Source of the DNA: Gemmatimonadota bacterium
GTDB lineage: Bacteria > Gemmatimonadota > Gemmatimonadetes > Gemmatimonadales > GWC2-71-9
Direction: 5' to 3'
DNA: 64,000 bases
Assembly: GCA_003169895.1 (NCBI GenBank)
Contig: PNAE01000007.1
Coordinates: 655,670 to 719,669, forward strand
Both the position numbers and the translations under genes were made by a program. This document shows positions 17,434-24,799 of the stretch, piece after piece (within the stretch, counting starts at the first letter, position 1; the number at the start of each line of letters is the position of its first letter). The notes beneath the pieces are model-generated. The model did not search any database, was not told the DNA's origin, and worked only from the letters and a program-made list of their open reading frames with translations.

Positions 17434-17777
17434 TCGGCGACGAGCGCTTTGCGCGCTCGCGCCGATTGGGTCACGCCACTCAAGTTCGCCGCGTGCTCAT
17501 GACCGGACGTCGTTCCCGCCGGGCCCACCTCGACATATTCTGGATGAGTAATGACGCGGGTCATCCGCGCCTCGGATTGGTGGTGCCCAAGTACCAGCAG
17601 ACTGCGATCGCGCGCAATCGGCTACGGCGCCGGCTGAAAGAACTATGGCGGCGCGACCTCCAGGCGCGACTGCCAGGGTGGGACGTCGTCCTTCGCACTC
17701 GCCAGGAAACCTACGCGGCGTCCTTCGACCTCCTGCGCACCGACCTCGTGACCTGGTGCGAGGCGTCAGGTCGGTAA
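17430..17777 (+). CDS. rnpA: Ribonuclease P protein component
   Basis: The recognisable RnpA core begins at [10 protein letters not shown] and includes the RNR signature [12 protein letters not shown], which contacts RNase P RNA. It assists the rnpB ribozyme in tRNA 5' maturation. The start is uncertain. CTG 17430 overlaps the rpmH stop as CTGA and gives about 115 residues, the normal size; TTG 17466 would cut the conserved start. The same frame is open back through the whole of rpmH to GTG 17196, giving a possible 193-residue form, an arrangement known from Thermus. No ATG or GTG lies in frame between 17196 and the core. Confidence 0.85.
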   Translation: MIGDERFARSRRLGHATQVRRVLMTGRRSRRAHLDIFWMSNDAGHPRLGLVVPKYQQTAIARNRLRRRLKELWRRDLQARLPGWDVVLRTRQETYAASFDLLRTDLVTWCEASGR

Positions 17778-17781
17778 TGGA

Positions 17782-18033
17782 ATGGGCGGCGCCCACCATG
17801 CGGATGCTCGAGCATCCGGACCGGTCGCCCGGGTGCTCGCCCTCGTCATTCGGGGCTACCAACGCTTCATTTCGCCGGCACTGCCCCCGGCGTGCCGCTT
17901 CGCGCCCTCCTGTTCGCAGTACGCGCTCGAGGCCATCCAGCGTCATGGCGCGATCCGCGGCGGCTGGTTGGCGATCCGGCGAGTGGCACGCTGTCATCCT
18001 TGGCATCCAGGCGGTTATGACCCGGTTCCCTGA
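17782..18033 (+). CDS. yidD: Membrane protein insertion efficiency factor YidD
   Basis: 83 residues. The family core is clear: [36 protein letters not shown], with the conserved PSCSQYA box and the closing [14 protein letters not shown]. YidD is a small amphipathic membrane-associated protein that aids Sec/YidC-dependent insertion. It sits between rnpA and yidC as in most bacteria, 4 nt after the rnpA stop. ATG 17782 gives an N-terminal extension of about 15 residues before the core; an internal GTG is an alternative. Confidence 0.92.
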   Translation: MGGAHHADARASGPVARVLALVIRGYQRFISPALPPACRFAPSCSQYALEAIQRHGAIRGGWLAIRRVARCHPWHPGGYDPVP

Positions 18034-18048
18034 ACCCGCGGGCGCGCG

Positions 18049-19740
18049 GTGAACGATCGTCGACTGCTCGCGGCGCTGGCGTTGATCATGGTGATCGCGT
18101 TCGTGCCGACGTTCATCCTCAAGCGCCAGGCGCCGCCGTCACTCGTCGCGGCGGCCCAGCGGGACACGCTCTCGCCGCCGGTTGCTGCAGCGCCGGTCGT
18201 TTCGGTGCCCGATGGCACGGCGCGTCCGGATTCGGCGTCGGGTTCGCTGGTGCACGAAGACACCGTGGTGGTACGCTCGAAGCTCTACCGCTACGGCATA
18301 TCGACGCGCGGCGGCCGGATCATTTCGAGCCGCTTTCTGCACTATCGCTCGCTGGCTGTGGGCGATCATCGCGACACGCTCGAGCTGCTTCCTCCGGGCG
18401 AGGGCCTGCTGGACGGGACAGTGATCGCCGGCGGCGACACGCTCCGATTCGACCAGATCGCGTTCACCGCCAGCGCGGACTCCCTCAACACAACCACCGG
18501 ACCGGCGACACTGAGCCTGCACGGGGCGTCCGGAACGTACCGCGTCGACCTCGCCTACGGGTTTTCTCCGGTGGACTATCGGGTCAACGTGACCGGACGC
18601 GTGACCGGTCTTGGGCCGGCCGGTGGTACGCTGCTGATTGGACTCGGCAATGGGTTTCGCGCCACCGAAGCCAGCATGGCGGATAATTGGGGCCAGAGCG
18701 GCGTGGTGACCAAGTTCGAGAAGACCAGCGTCACCCTGTTCAGCCGCTTCAAGCCCAGACAGGTCACGACGATGAGCGGCCCATTTGAATGGGTGGCAGT
18801 GAAGTCGAAGTACTTCGTCGCCGGGCTGTTTGCGTACGACTCGTCCGCGAGCCAGGGCGTCAAGGGGAAGATCGGCGGCGTGCAGGCCTTCGCGGCGGAC
18901 ACCGCGTCACGTCCGATTCGGGCGCAGGTGGCCGCCTCGCTTGCTGTCCCGGCCGACGGCGCGTTTCAGTGGTCGCTCTATCTCGGGCCGATGGAGTACG
19001 ACCGGCTCAGCCACATGGGCCGGGATTTTGACGATGTGAATCCCTATGGATGGGCATGGCTGCGGCCGATCATCCGGCCGATCGCGGTCGTCATTCGAAC
19101 CATCTTCGTCTGGATGCACACGGCGCTCGGCCTGGGGTACGGGCTGGTGATCGTGATGTTCGGGCTGCTGGTGCGCATCCTGTTGTGGCCGCTGAGCCGG
19201 ATCGCGATGCGATCGATGGCCCGAATGCAGGCGGTGCAGCCGGAGTTGACCGCGCTGCAGGCGAAGTACAAGGACAATCCGCAGTTGCTGCAGCAGGAGA
19301 CCTTCAAGCTCTACAAGCAACGCCAGGTCAATCCATTTGGCGGCTGCTGGCCGATGCTGCTGCCGTATCCGGTGCTGGTGGCGGTGTTCTTCGTGCTGGC
19401 GTACACCATCGAGGTGCGGGGCGTTTCGTTTCTCTGGATGCCGGATCTCGCCCGCGCCGATCCGCTGTACCTGATCCCGATCCTGATGGCCGGCTCGATG
19501 TTCGCGGTCTCGAAGATCGGACAGATGGGGCTGCCGCCGAACCCGCAGACCAAGATGATGACCTGGATGATGCCGGCGATGATGCTGGTGTTCTTTGCAC
19601 GGTTTGCCGCCGGCCTGAATCTGTACTACGCGGTTCAGAACCTGGCGTCGATTCCGCAGCAATGGCTGGTGGTGAAGGAGCGGATGCAGATGCAGGGGAA
19701 GCTGTCGGCGCCGGGCGCGGCCGAAAGAAAGAAGGCGTGA
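18049..19740 (+). CDS. yidC: Membrane protein insertase YidC
   Basis: 563 residues. It has an N-terminal membrane helix (LLAALALIMVIAFVPTFIL), a large extracytoplasmic beta-sandwich domain as in Gram-negative YidC (about 70-330), and the conserved five-helix insertase core from about 350, including the cytoplasmic helical hairpin (RSMARMQAVQPELTALQAKY) and VNPFGGCWPMLLPYPVLVAV. The large domain supports a diderm cell envelope. The start is GTG 18049. The TGA stop is the first part of a heptamer array (GTGAAAC-GTGAGAC-GTGAAAC). Confidence 0.97.
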   Translation: MNDRRLLAALALIMVIAFVPTFILKRQAPPSLVAAAQRDTLSPPVAAAPVVSVPDGTARPDSASGSLVHEDTVVVRSKLYRYGISTRGGRIISSRFLHYRSLAVGDHRDTLELLPPGEGLLDGTVIAGGDTLRFDQIAFTASADSLNTTTGPATLSLHGASGTYRVDLAYGFSPVDYRVNVTGRVTGLGPAGGTLLIGLGNGFRATEASMADNWGQSGVVTKFEKTSVTLFSRFKPRQVTTMSGPFEWVAVKSKYFVAGLFAYDSSASQGVKGKIGGVQAFAADTASRPIRAQVAASLAVPADGAFQWSLYLGPMEYDRLSHMGRDFDDVNPYGWAWLRPIIRPIAVVIRTIFVWMHTALGLGYGLVIVMFGLLVRILLWPLSRIAMRSMARMQAVQPELTALQAKYKDNPQLLQQETFKLYKQRQVNPFGGCWPMLLPYPVLVAVFFVLAYTIEVRGVSFLWMPDLARADPLYLIPILMAGSMFAVSKIGQMGLPPNPQTKMMTWMMPAMMLVFFARFAAGLNLYYAVQNLASIPQQWLVVKERMQMQGKLSAPGAAERKKA

Positions 19741-19757
19741 AACGTGAGACGTGAAAC
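19737..19757. repeat. Heptamer array after yidC (GTGAAAC type)
   Basis: Three units in phase: GTGAAAC, GTGAGAC, GTGAAAC. The yidC stop TGA is inside the first unit. A weak inverted counterpart, TTCACGG, follows near 19785. Confidence 0.75.
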
Positions 19758-19827
19758 GGACGGCAGCACGAATCGCCTCTGACGGTTCACGGCTTTCGCC
19801 CATTACCGTGACTGCGAGATCGTCCCA

Positions 19828-20055
19828 ATGTCAGACGAACATCTGCACACCCTGGTCACCGTCCGAGCGACGAGCCCATCGCGTGGCCCCTATCGCATCG
19901 ACGGCGACTGGACGATCGTCGACATTGACGGCAACGCGGTCCCGCTACCTGCCGAACGCAAGGACTTGCGGCGGATTTCTCTGTGTGGCTGCGGCATGTC
20001 GGCGACTTGGCCGATCTGTGATGGGACACACAAGACACTCGTGGCTGGGGGCTAG
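19828..20055 (+). CDS. CDGSH iron-sulfur domain protein
   Basis: 75 residues with one CDGSH motif: CGCGMSATWPICDGTH (residues 53-68), matching CxCx2(S/T)x3PxCDG(S/T)H. Three Cys and one His bind a [2Fe-2S] cluster, as in mitoNEET-type proteins. The role is likely redox sensing or cluster transfer. The N-terminal half (RGPYRIDGDWTIVDIDGNAV) is a small beta region typical of single-motif bacterial members. The last codons and the TAG stop are made of GCTGGGG/GCTAGAA repeat units, so the tail VAGG is repeat-derived. Confidence 0.92.
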   Translation: MSDEHLHTLVTVRATSPSRGPYRIDGDWTIVDIDGNAVPLPAERKDLRRISLCGCGMSATWPICDGTHKTLVAGG

Positions 20056-20151
20056 AAGCTGGGGGCTGGGAGCCGCTCCGGTTGTGAAGCCCGCTCGCTC
20101 GCGTAAAGACGCGGGCGGCAATGCAACTGCTTTCCGCTCCTAGCTCCCAGC
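20044..20151. repeat. Inverted pair of heptamer arrays (GCTGGGG type)
   Basis: The left arm has GCTGGGG, GCTAGAA, GCTGGGG, GCTGGGA in phase (20044-20071). The right arm has TCCTAGC, TCCCAGC (20138-20151), the complement. About 65 bp separate the arms. The element lies between the convergent CDGSH gene and the 20174 gene and could act as a bidirectional terminator or 3' stability element. Confidence 0.85.
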
Positions 20152-20173
20152 TGCTGGCGCCCGTTCGCGCTTC

Positions 20174-21007
20174 TCACGCCGCCATCCGGATCGCCTCGCG
20201 CAGTCCAACCCGTTCTATTCGCCCAGCGAGCATGCGCCACGCCAGGTAGTGTCCAGCCAGTGGCGGGAGCACGACTCCGGCGACTGTGCGCGCCCCGGCC
20301 GGTGCGGCCGGCGTAAGCCAGCGCAGCACCAGCCCGAGCCCGCTCCGATCAAGGTCCGCCGCGAGCAGGGCGTCGTAGACTTTCTCCCGTTGGCGAAGGC
20401 GAGTGAACGCGGCCTGGCTCATCCCGAGTAGCTGGTGGGGCCGGAGTTCGGGCAGCAACGCCTGGGCGAGGTGTGCGCCGAGCCCCGCGGTATAGATCCA
20501 CTCGCCGAGGGGAAGGTCGCGGGAGGCCTGCCAGCGGTCCCAGGGTACCTCCCGCCAACGGCGGACCGGACTGTGTGAATCAACCGCCCGCCACCGCGTC
20601 AGCGCGGCCACACTGCGCCCAACTGCAGCAATGAGGGTGCGGGTGTCAGGGGTGCGGTCGAGAAAGACCACGGCTTCGCCATTTGGCCACGGCAGGGATT
20701 CTGCCGTCTCGCCGGTGCCGTCGCCGGCTAGCAGTATGACGCAGGCGCAGCCATCGGCGCCAAGTCGGGCTGCGTGGCCGAGCGCGTCGCGCAGGCCTTG
20801 CAGGCCGTCCGGATCGGCGGCGCGCCGCGCCAGTCGTTGCAGTTCGTCGGTGTCCGTCGCCAGCGGAAGGCTGTCTGCTAGGGGGGCGCGCTGGCGGCGA
20901 AGGGTTTCGAATAATGCGGAATGGCGGCTGCGAAAGGTGCTCTGTGCGTGCGCGGGCTCGGCGGCCTCGACCGCAGTGCGCCACGGAGAGACAAGGTCGA
21001 GGATCAC
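20174..21007 (-). CDS. Protein of unknown function
   Basis: 277 residues, Ala/Arg/Leu-rich and mostly helical, with no signal peptide and no clear membrane helix. Visible features are an acidic-hydrophobic segment GADGCACVILLAGDGTGETA, a central block PWDRWQASRDLPLGEWIYTAGLG, and a C-terminal GVVLPPLAGHYLAWRMLAG. The layout, with an apparent hydrolase-like core but no HExxH, recalls DUF2268-type putative proteases that lost the zinc site, but this is only an impression. Same strand as, and upstream of nothing obvious: the rhomboid gene lies 39 bp upstream, so they may share a transcript. Confidence 0.55.
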   Translation of the reverse strand: MILDLVSPWRTAVEAAEPAHAQSTFRSRHSALFETLRRQRAPLADSLPLATDTDELQRLARRAADPDGLQGLRDALGHAARLGADGCACVILLAGDGTGETAESLPWPNGEAVVFLDRTPDTRTLIAAVGRSVAALTRWRAVDSHSPVRRWREVPWDRWQASRDLPLGEWIYTAGLGAHLAQALLPELRPHQLLGMSQAAFTRLRQREKVYDALLAADLDRSGLGLVLRWLTPAAPAGARTVAGVVLPPLAGHYLAWRMLAGRIERVGLREAIRMAA

Positions 21008-21046
21008 GGGACGATCGCTACCCGGCGATCAGAATGACGTCCACAT

Positions 21047-21907
21047 TCAGGCGGGGTGCTGGCGGCGCCGAGCCATGGCGTCGAGGAAGCGGCGCTCCTC
21101 GGCGGTGAGCGAACCAATGCCGGTGGCGCTGATCTTGTCGAGCACGCGGTCGATCTCGGCGGTTTCTTCTCCGCGATGGTGCTGCGACTCACGCGATGGT
21201 TGCGGCGCGGTGGGTTCTGGACGTGCTGTGATCACCGGCTGCTGACTGCCGCCGCCTCCCCGCGCCGCGACCGGGATCCGGGGGCGTGGCGACGAGAGCG
21301 GCATGGGATCGGCCGGGCGCGCGATGCCGCGAAGCACGAAGTAAAGCGCGCCGGAGAGCAGGCCGCCCAAGTGGGCGCCGTGTGCGATGCCATCGTTGAG
21401 GAAGAACAGGCCAACGACGTCAAACGCCGCCAGCAGCAGAATCAACCAGCGCGCCCGGATCGGCACCGGAATCGGGAAGACCATCAGTTCCGCGTCGGGC
21501 GCGATGCGGGAAAAGGCGTAGGCGATGCCGAGAATGGCCCCCGATGCACCGACGAACGGATCGGCGCCAAGGTTGATCGAGTGCAGCAACAACGAAAAAA
21601 CTGCGGCTCCGATGCCGCAATACATGTAGTAGACAATGAACGCCGGACCGCCAAGGCGGCGCTCGACAGTGGGCCCCAGAACGAAAAGCGCAAGCGAGTT
21701 GGCGGCGAGATGCAGAACGCCGCCATGGATGAACATGTAGGTGATGAAGGTCCACGGGCGCTGCAGCGCAACGGACGAGCTGAAGCTCAGTAACTCGGTC
21801 AGATGGTCCGAGGTGAAGATGGTCTCCTGCAACAGCAGCACGACTGCGTTGATCGCCAGCAGGCGGCCAACCCAGGTTGTGAGGCGAGACGACGCCGAGT
21901 CCGTCAC
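21047..21907 (-). CDS. Rhomboid-family intramembrane serine protease with cytosolic tail
   Basis: 286 residues from GTG 21907. The six-helix rhomboid core is present. HGGVLHLAANSLAL (residues 61-74) has the oxyanion His/Asn, GASGAILG holds the nucleophile Ser122, and HGAHLGGLLSG holds the catalytic His179, so it should be active. A hydrophilic C-terminal tail (about 205-286, rich in Pro/Arg then EERRFLDAMARRR) follows and may bind partners; the final segment resembles the short helical motif seen after other bacterial rhomboids. It lies 46 bp downstream of ddl. Substrates are unknown. Confidence 0.92.
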   Translation of the reverse strand: MTDSASSRLTTWVGRLLAINAVVLLLQETIFTSDHLTELLSFSSSVALQRPWTFITYMFIHGGVLHLAANSLALFVLGPTVERRLGGPAFIVYYMYCGIGAAVFSLLLHSINLGADPFVGASGAILGIAYAFSRIAPDAELMVFPIPVPIRARWLILLLAAFDVVGLFFLNDGIAHGAHLGGLLSGALYFVLRGIARPADPMPLSSPRPRIPVAARGGGGSQQPVITARPEPTAPQPSRESQHHRGEETAEIDRVLDKISATGIGSLTAEERRFLDAMARRRQHPA

Positions 21908-21953
21908 GGCGTGCCGATCCTCGATTTGTCCTGAGGCAGGTGACCCACGACCA

Positions 21954-22964
21954 TTACTCCTCCAATGCCAGCTCGCATATCCTCTCACACAGCGTCCCGA
22001 AGTCGATCCCCATCGCGGCGGCCGATTGCGGCATCAGGGAGGTCGCCGTCATGCCGGGGAGTGTGTTCACTTCCAAACAGAACAGTTCGTCCCCGTCAGT
22101 CAAGCGAAAATCGACCCGCGAATACCCTCGCAATTTGAGGGCCCGATGAGCCCGGAGGGCGATTTCCTGGGCTTGCTCGACCAGTAGCGCCGGGATTTCT
22201 GCCGGAAAGATCTCCCGGCACATGCCCGGGGTGTATTTGCACTCATAGTCGAACAGCTCGTGGCGCGGGATAATTTCGCCAACAGCGAGCGGCAGGTCAC
22301 CGAGAATACCGACGGTCAACTCCCGACCCGGGACAAAGGCTTCGACCATGATCTCGTCATCGTAGCGGGCCGCTTCGGCAATCGCCGCCGCAAGACCTGA
22401 TGCATCGTGCACGACGGTCAATCCTACGGTGGATCCCTCCCGTGAAGGTTTTACCACCACCGGCCAGTCGAGATCCAGATCGACCGCGTCAGCGGTGACG
22501 GGAGCCATGAGCCAGGCCGCGGTCAGTACTCCGGCGCCAAGGAACAGTCGCTTCGCCAGATCCTTGTCCAAGGCGACGCCACTCGCGACCGGACCCGCAC
22601 CGGTATAACAAACGCCGGCCATTTCGAGCAGGTTCTGGATGGTGCCATCCTCTCCCCGCCCGCCGTGAAGCCCGAGAAACACCACGTCGGCGTCGCGGAT
22701 TGCGGGGTCGGTGAGCAGGCCCCCAAGGAGCACGGCACGTTCCTGGGCGATCAGCTCGTCGACAGCGGCAGCCGGCGGTGGCCCGGTCCGCACGCTGGCG
22801 ACCAGCAGCCGGGCCTCGGCGGCGTGGTCGAGCACACCGCTGGCCGTATCGGCGACGGTCACCTGATGGCCCCTGCCCCGGAGGGCGGCCACGACCTGGG
22901 TCGCCGATGCGAAGGCGACGTCGCGTTCGGACGAGGAGCCGCCGGTGAGGACGCAGATGTTCAT
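21954..22964 (-). CDS. ddl: D-alanine--D-alanine ligase
   Basis: 336 residues with the ATP-grasp fold. It joins two D-alanines with ATP for peptidoglycan. Markers: N-terminal VLTGGSSSERDVAFASA, LGLHGGRGEDGTIQNLLE, the ATP-binding VVVKPSREGSTVGLTVV, and the C-terminal metal/ligand motif CLEVNTLPGMTATSLMPQSAA. Both D-Ala-D-Ala ligase signatures are intact. The ATG 22964 start precedes the glycine-rich first strand directly. It is not in a mur/fts cluster here; the neighbours are CBS upstream and rhomboid downstream. Confidence 0.96.
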   Translation of the reverse strand: MNICVLTGGSSSERDVAFASATQVVAALRGRGHQVTVADTASGVLDHAAEARLLVASVRTGPPPAAAVDELIAQERAVLLGGLLTDPAIRDADVVFLGLHGGRGEDGTIQNLLEMAGVCYTGAGPVASGVALDKDLAKRLFLGAGVLTAAWLMAPVTADAVDLDLDWPVVVKPSREGSTVGLTVVHDASGLAAAIAEAARYDDEIMVEAFVPGRELTVGILGDLPLAVGEIIPRHELFDYECKYTPGMCREIFPAEIPALLVEQAQEIALRAHRALKLRGYSRVDFRLTDGDELFCLEVNTLPGMTATSLMPQSAAAMGIDFGTLCERICELALEE

Positions 22965-23011
22965 GGCGGTAAGATGGTGGCGTTGCGGCAGGTGCGCAGC
23001 ATGCTGCGCAC

Positions 23012-24400
23012 CTACCGGCCGATCATCAGCTGCAACACGTCATACCGCGATACGATGCCCACCAGCTTGCCATGCTCCGCCACCAAGGCCGCCGGCGTCT
23101 CCCGCGTGAGCATCGGGGCCAGACGGTCGAGTGTCAGGCTGGCGTCGACGACCGGAAATGCCGGTTCCATTATGTCCCGCACCGCACGATCGAGCAGCGT
23201 CGGTTGCTCGAGGGCAGCGGTCATGAGCGAGTTTTCGACGAGCGATCCGATGCAATTGTCCCCCTCGATCACCGGGATCTGGGAAACCCCGAAGGTGCTC
23301 ATCAGGTTGAGCGCCTGGCGCACCTGAGCCGATGGGGCAACCTGCACCAACGGCGGTGCATCGCCCTGCCGCCGCTTGAGCAGGTCAGCGACGGTGGGGC
23401 GCGGCGCATCGAGCAGCTGATTTTCCTGCAACCACGCGTCGTTGAACACCTTGGAGAGATAGCGCTCGCCCGTATCGGCGAGGATGGTGACGACGCAGGC
23501 ATCCGGGTCGTTGACGGCGCGGGCGAGCTCAAGCGCCACGAACAGATTCACCCCGGTGGACCCCCCTGCGAGAATGCCTTCCTCACGTGCCAGCCGGCGG
23601 GCAAGCGCCATCGCGTCCCGGTCGCTCACGGTGCGGAATTCGTCGATCACGTCCCACCACAGGGTCGTGGGTACCTTGTCACCGCCGATACCTTCGACCT
23701 TGTAGGGAGCACCGTCGTGGCCGAGTTCATGGGTGCGGTGATAACCGGCGTAGAGGGACCCGACAGGATCGCCGGCGATCACCTTGACCGCCGGGTTCCT
23801 TTCCTTGAGAAACTTTCCGGCACCGCTGATGGTCCCGCCGGTTCCGGCGCCGGCTACGAGGTGGGTCACCTTGCCGTCGGTCTGTTCCCAGATCTCGGGT
23901 CCGGTGGTGGCATAGTGCGCTTCCGGATTGAGCTGGTTGTAGAACTGGTTGGCGAGGATCGCGCCCGGCGTGTCGTGGGCAATCTGCTTCGCCTTCATCA
24001 CGTAGTGCTCGGGATGATCCGGTGGCACGGCGGTGGGCGTGATCATGACTTCGGCACCGTAGGCCTTCAGCAGCCGGACCTTCTCCTGGCTCATCTTGTC
24101 GGGCATCGTGAAGATGCAGCGGTAGCCCTTGATGGCCGCGGCGATCGCGAGCCCAACGCCGGTATTGCCGCTGGTGCCTTCGACGATCACCCCACCGGGC
24201 TTGAGTTCGCCGGATCGTTCCGCGCCTTCGATGATGGCCAGGCCGATGCGATCCTTGACGGAACCGCCCGGATTGGCATACTCGGCCTTGCCGTAGAGCG
24301 GCGTGCGGATGCCGCGACCGAGTCGAGCAAGCCGAATGAGCGGCGTCCAGCCGATAGTCGCGAGCACCGAGTCATACGGGCGAAGATTTTGCGGCGTCAC
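23012..24400 (-). CDS. PLP-dependent cystathionine beta-synthase with C-terminal CBS domains
   Basis: About 462 residues. The fold-type II PLP domain (1-330) has the Schiff-base lysine in NPGGSVKDR (K49) and the phosphate loop EGTSGNTGVGLA. The last ~130 residues form a CBS-domain pair (MSTFGVSQIPVIEGDNCIGS ... RETPAALVAEHGKLVGIVSR), a regulatory module that in animals binds S-adenosylmethionine. It condenses serine (or O-acetylserine) with homocysteine or sulfide, so cystathionine or cysteine synthase activity is expected. GTG 24400 overlaps the TonB-domain gene stop as GTGA, suggesting translational coupling. Confidence 0.92.
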   Translation of the reverse strand: MTPQNLRPYDSVLATIGWTPLIRLARLGRGIRTPLYGKAEYANPGGSVKDRIGLAIIEGAERSGELKPGGVIVEGTSGNTGVGLAIAAAIKGYRCIFTMPDKMSQEKVRLLKAYGAEVMITPTAVPPDHPEHYVMKAKQIAHDTPGAILANQFYNQLNPEAHYATTGPEIWEQTDGKVTHLVAGAGTGGTISGAGKFLKERNPAVKVIAGDPVGSLYAGYHRTHELGHDGAPYKVEGIGGDKVPTTLWWDVIDEFRTVSDRDAMALARRLAREEGILAGGSTGVNLFVALELARAVNDPDACVVTILADTGERYLSKVFNDAWLQENQLLDAPRPTVADLLKRRQGDAPPLVQVAPSAQVRQALNLMSTFGVSQIPVIEGDNCIGSLVENSLMTAALEQPTLLDRAVRDIMEPAFPVVDASLTLDRLAPMLTRETPAALVAEHGKLVGIVSRYDVLQLMIGR

Positions 24401-24783
24401 TTGTGGTCTCGGGCGTTCTTGAGGGAGTCCGGCAGGATGAACCGGATCGGAATCTGTATCGGCGCGGTGATCGGTACCGTACCGCGGTGGGCCGGGGCAA
24501 AGCGCAGGATCGACGCGGCTTCGAGTGCCGCGGCGTCGAATGCCGCCTGGCCGCTCGACTTCACGATCCGAGTGGAATCCCGTACCAACGAACCTGCGGA
24601 ATCGATTACGAGATAGAGCATCACTTCGCCTTCGATCCGCCGGGAGTAGAGGTCCGGCGGATAGGGAATCGTAGCCTGACCGGAGATGAGTACCGCAGGG
24701 GTCAGCTCGACGCCGTGCTTTGCGCCGCGCTGACAAGCGGTGGCGACGGCGAGAACGGCGCAGAGCGGAGCGGACGAGCGCAC
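24397..24783 (-). CDS. Lipoprotein with TonB C-terminal-like domain
   Basis: 128 residues. The N-terminus is a lipoprotein signal (LCAVLAVATAC). The rest is a TonB C-terminal-type domain: TIPYPPDLYSRRIEGEVMLYLVIDSAGSL, then AAFDAAALEAASILRFAPA, matching the YPxxxxxxxxxGxVxvxfxVdxxG pattern. It lacks the membrane anchor plus long Pro-rich linker of true TonB, so energy transduction is unlikely; related short proteins act as periplasmic accessory domains. It lies 16 bp downstream of mutS and overlaps the CBS gene start. Confidence 0.8.
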   Translation of the reverse strand: MRSSAPLCAVLAVATACQRGAKHGVELTPAVLISGQATIPYPPDLYSRRIEGEVMLYLVIDSAGSLVRDSTRIVKSSGQAAFDAAALEAASILRFAPAHRGTVPITAPIQIPIRFILPDSLKNARDHK

Positions 24784-24799
24784 GGGAAAAAGGTAATCG

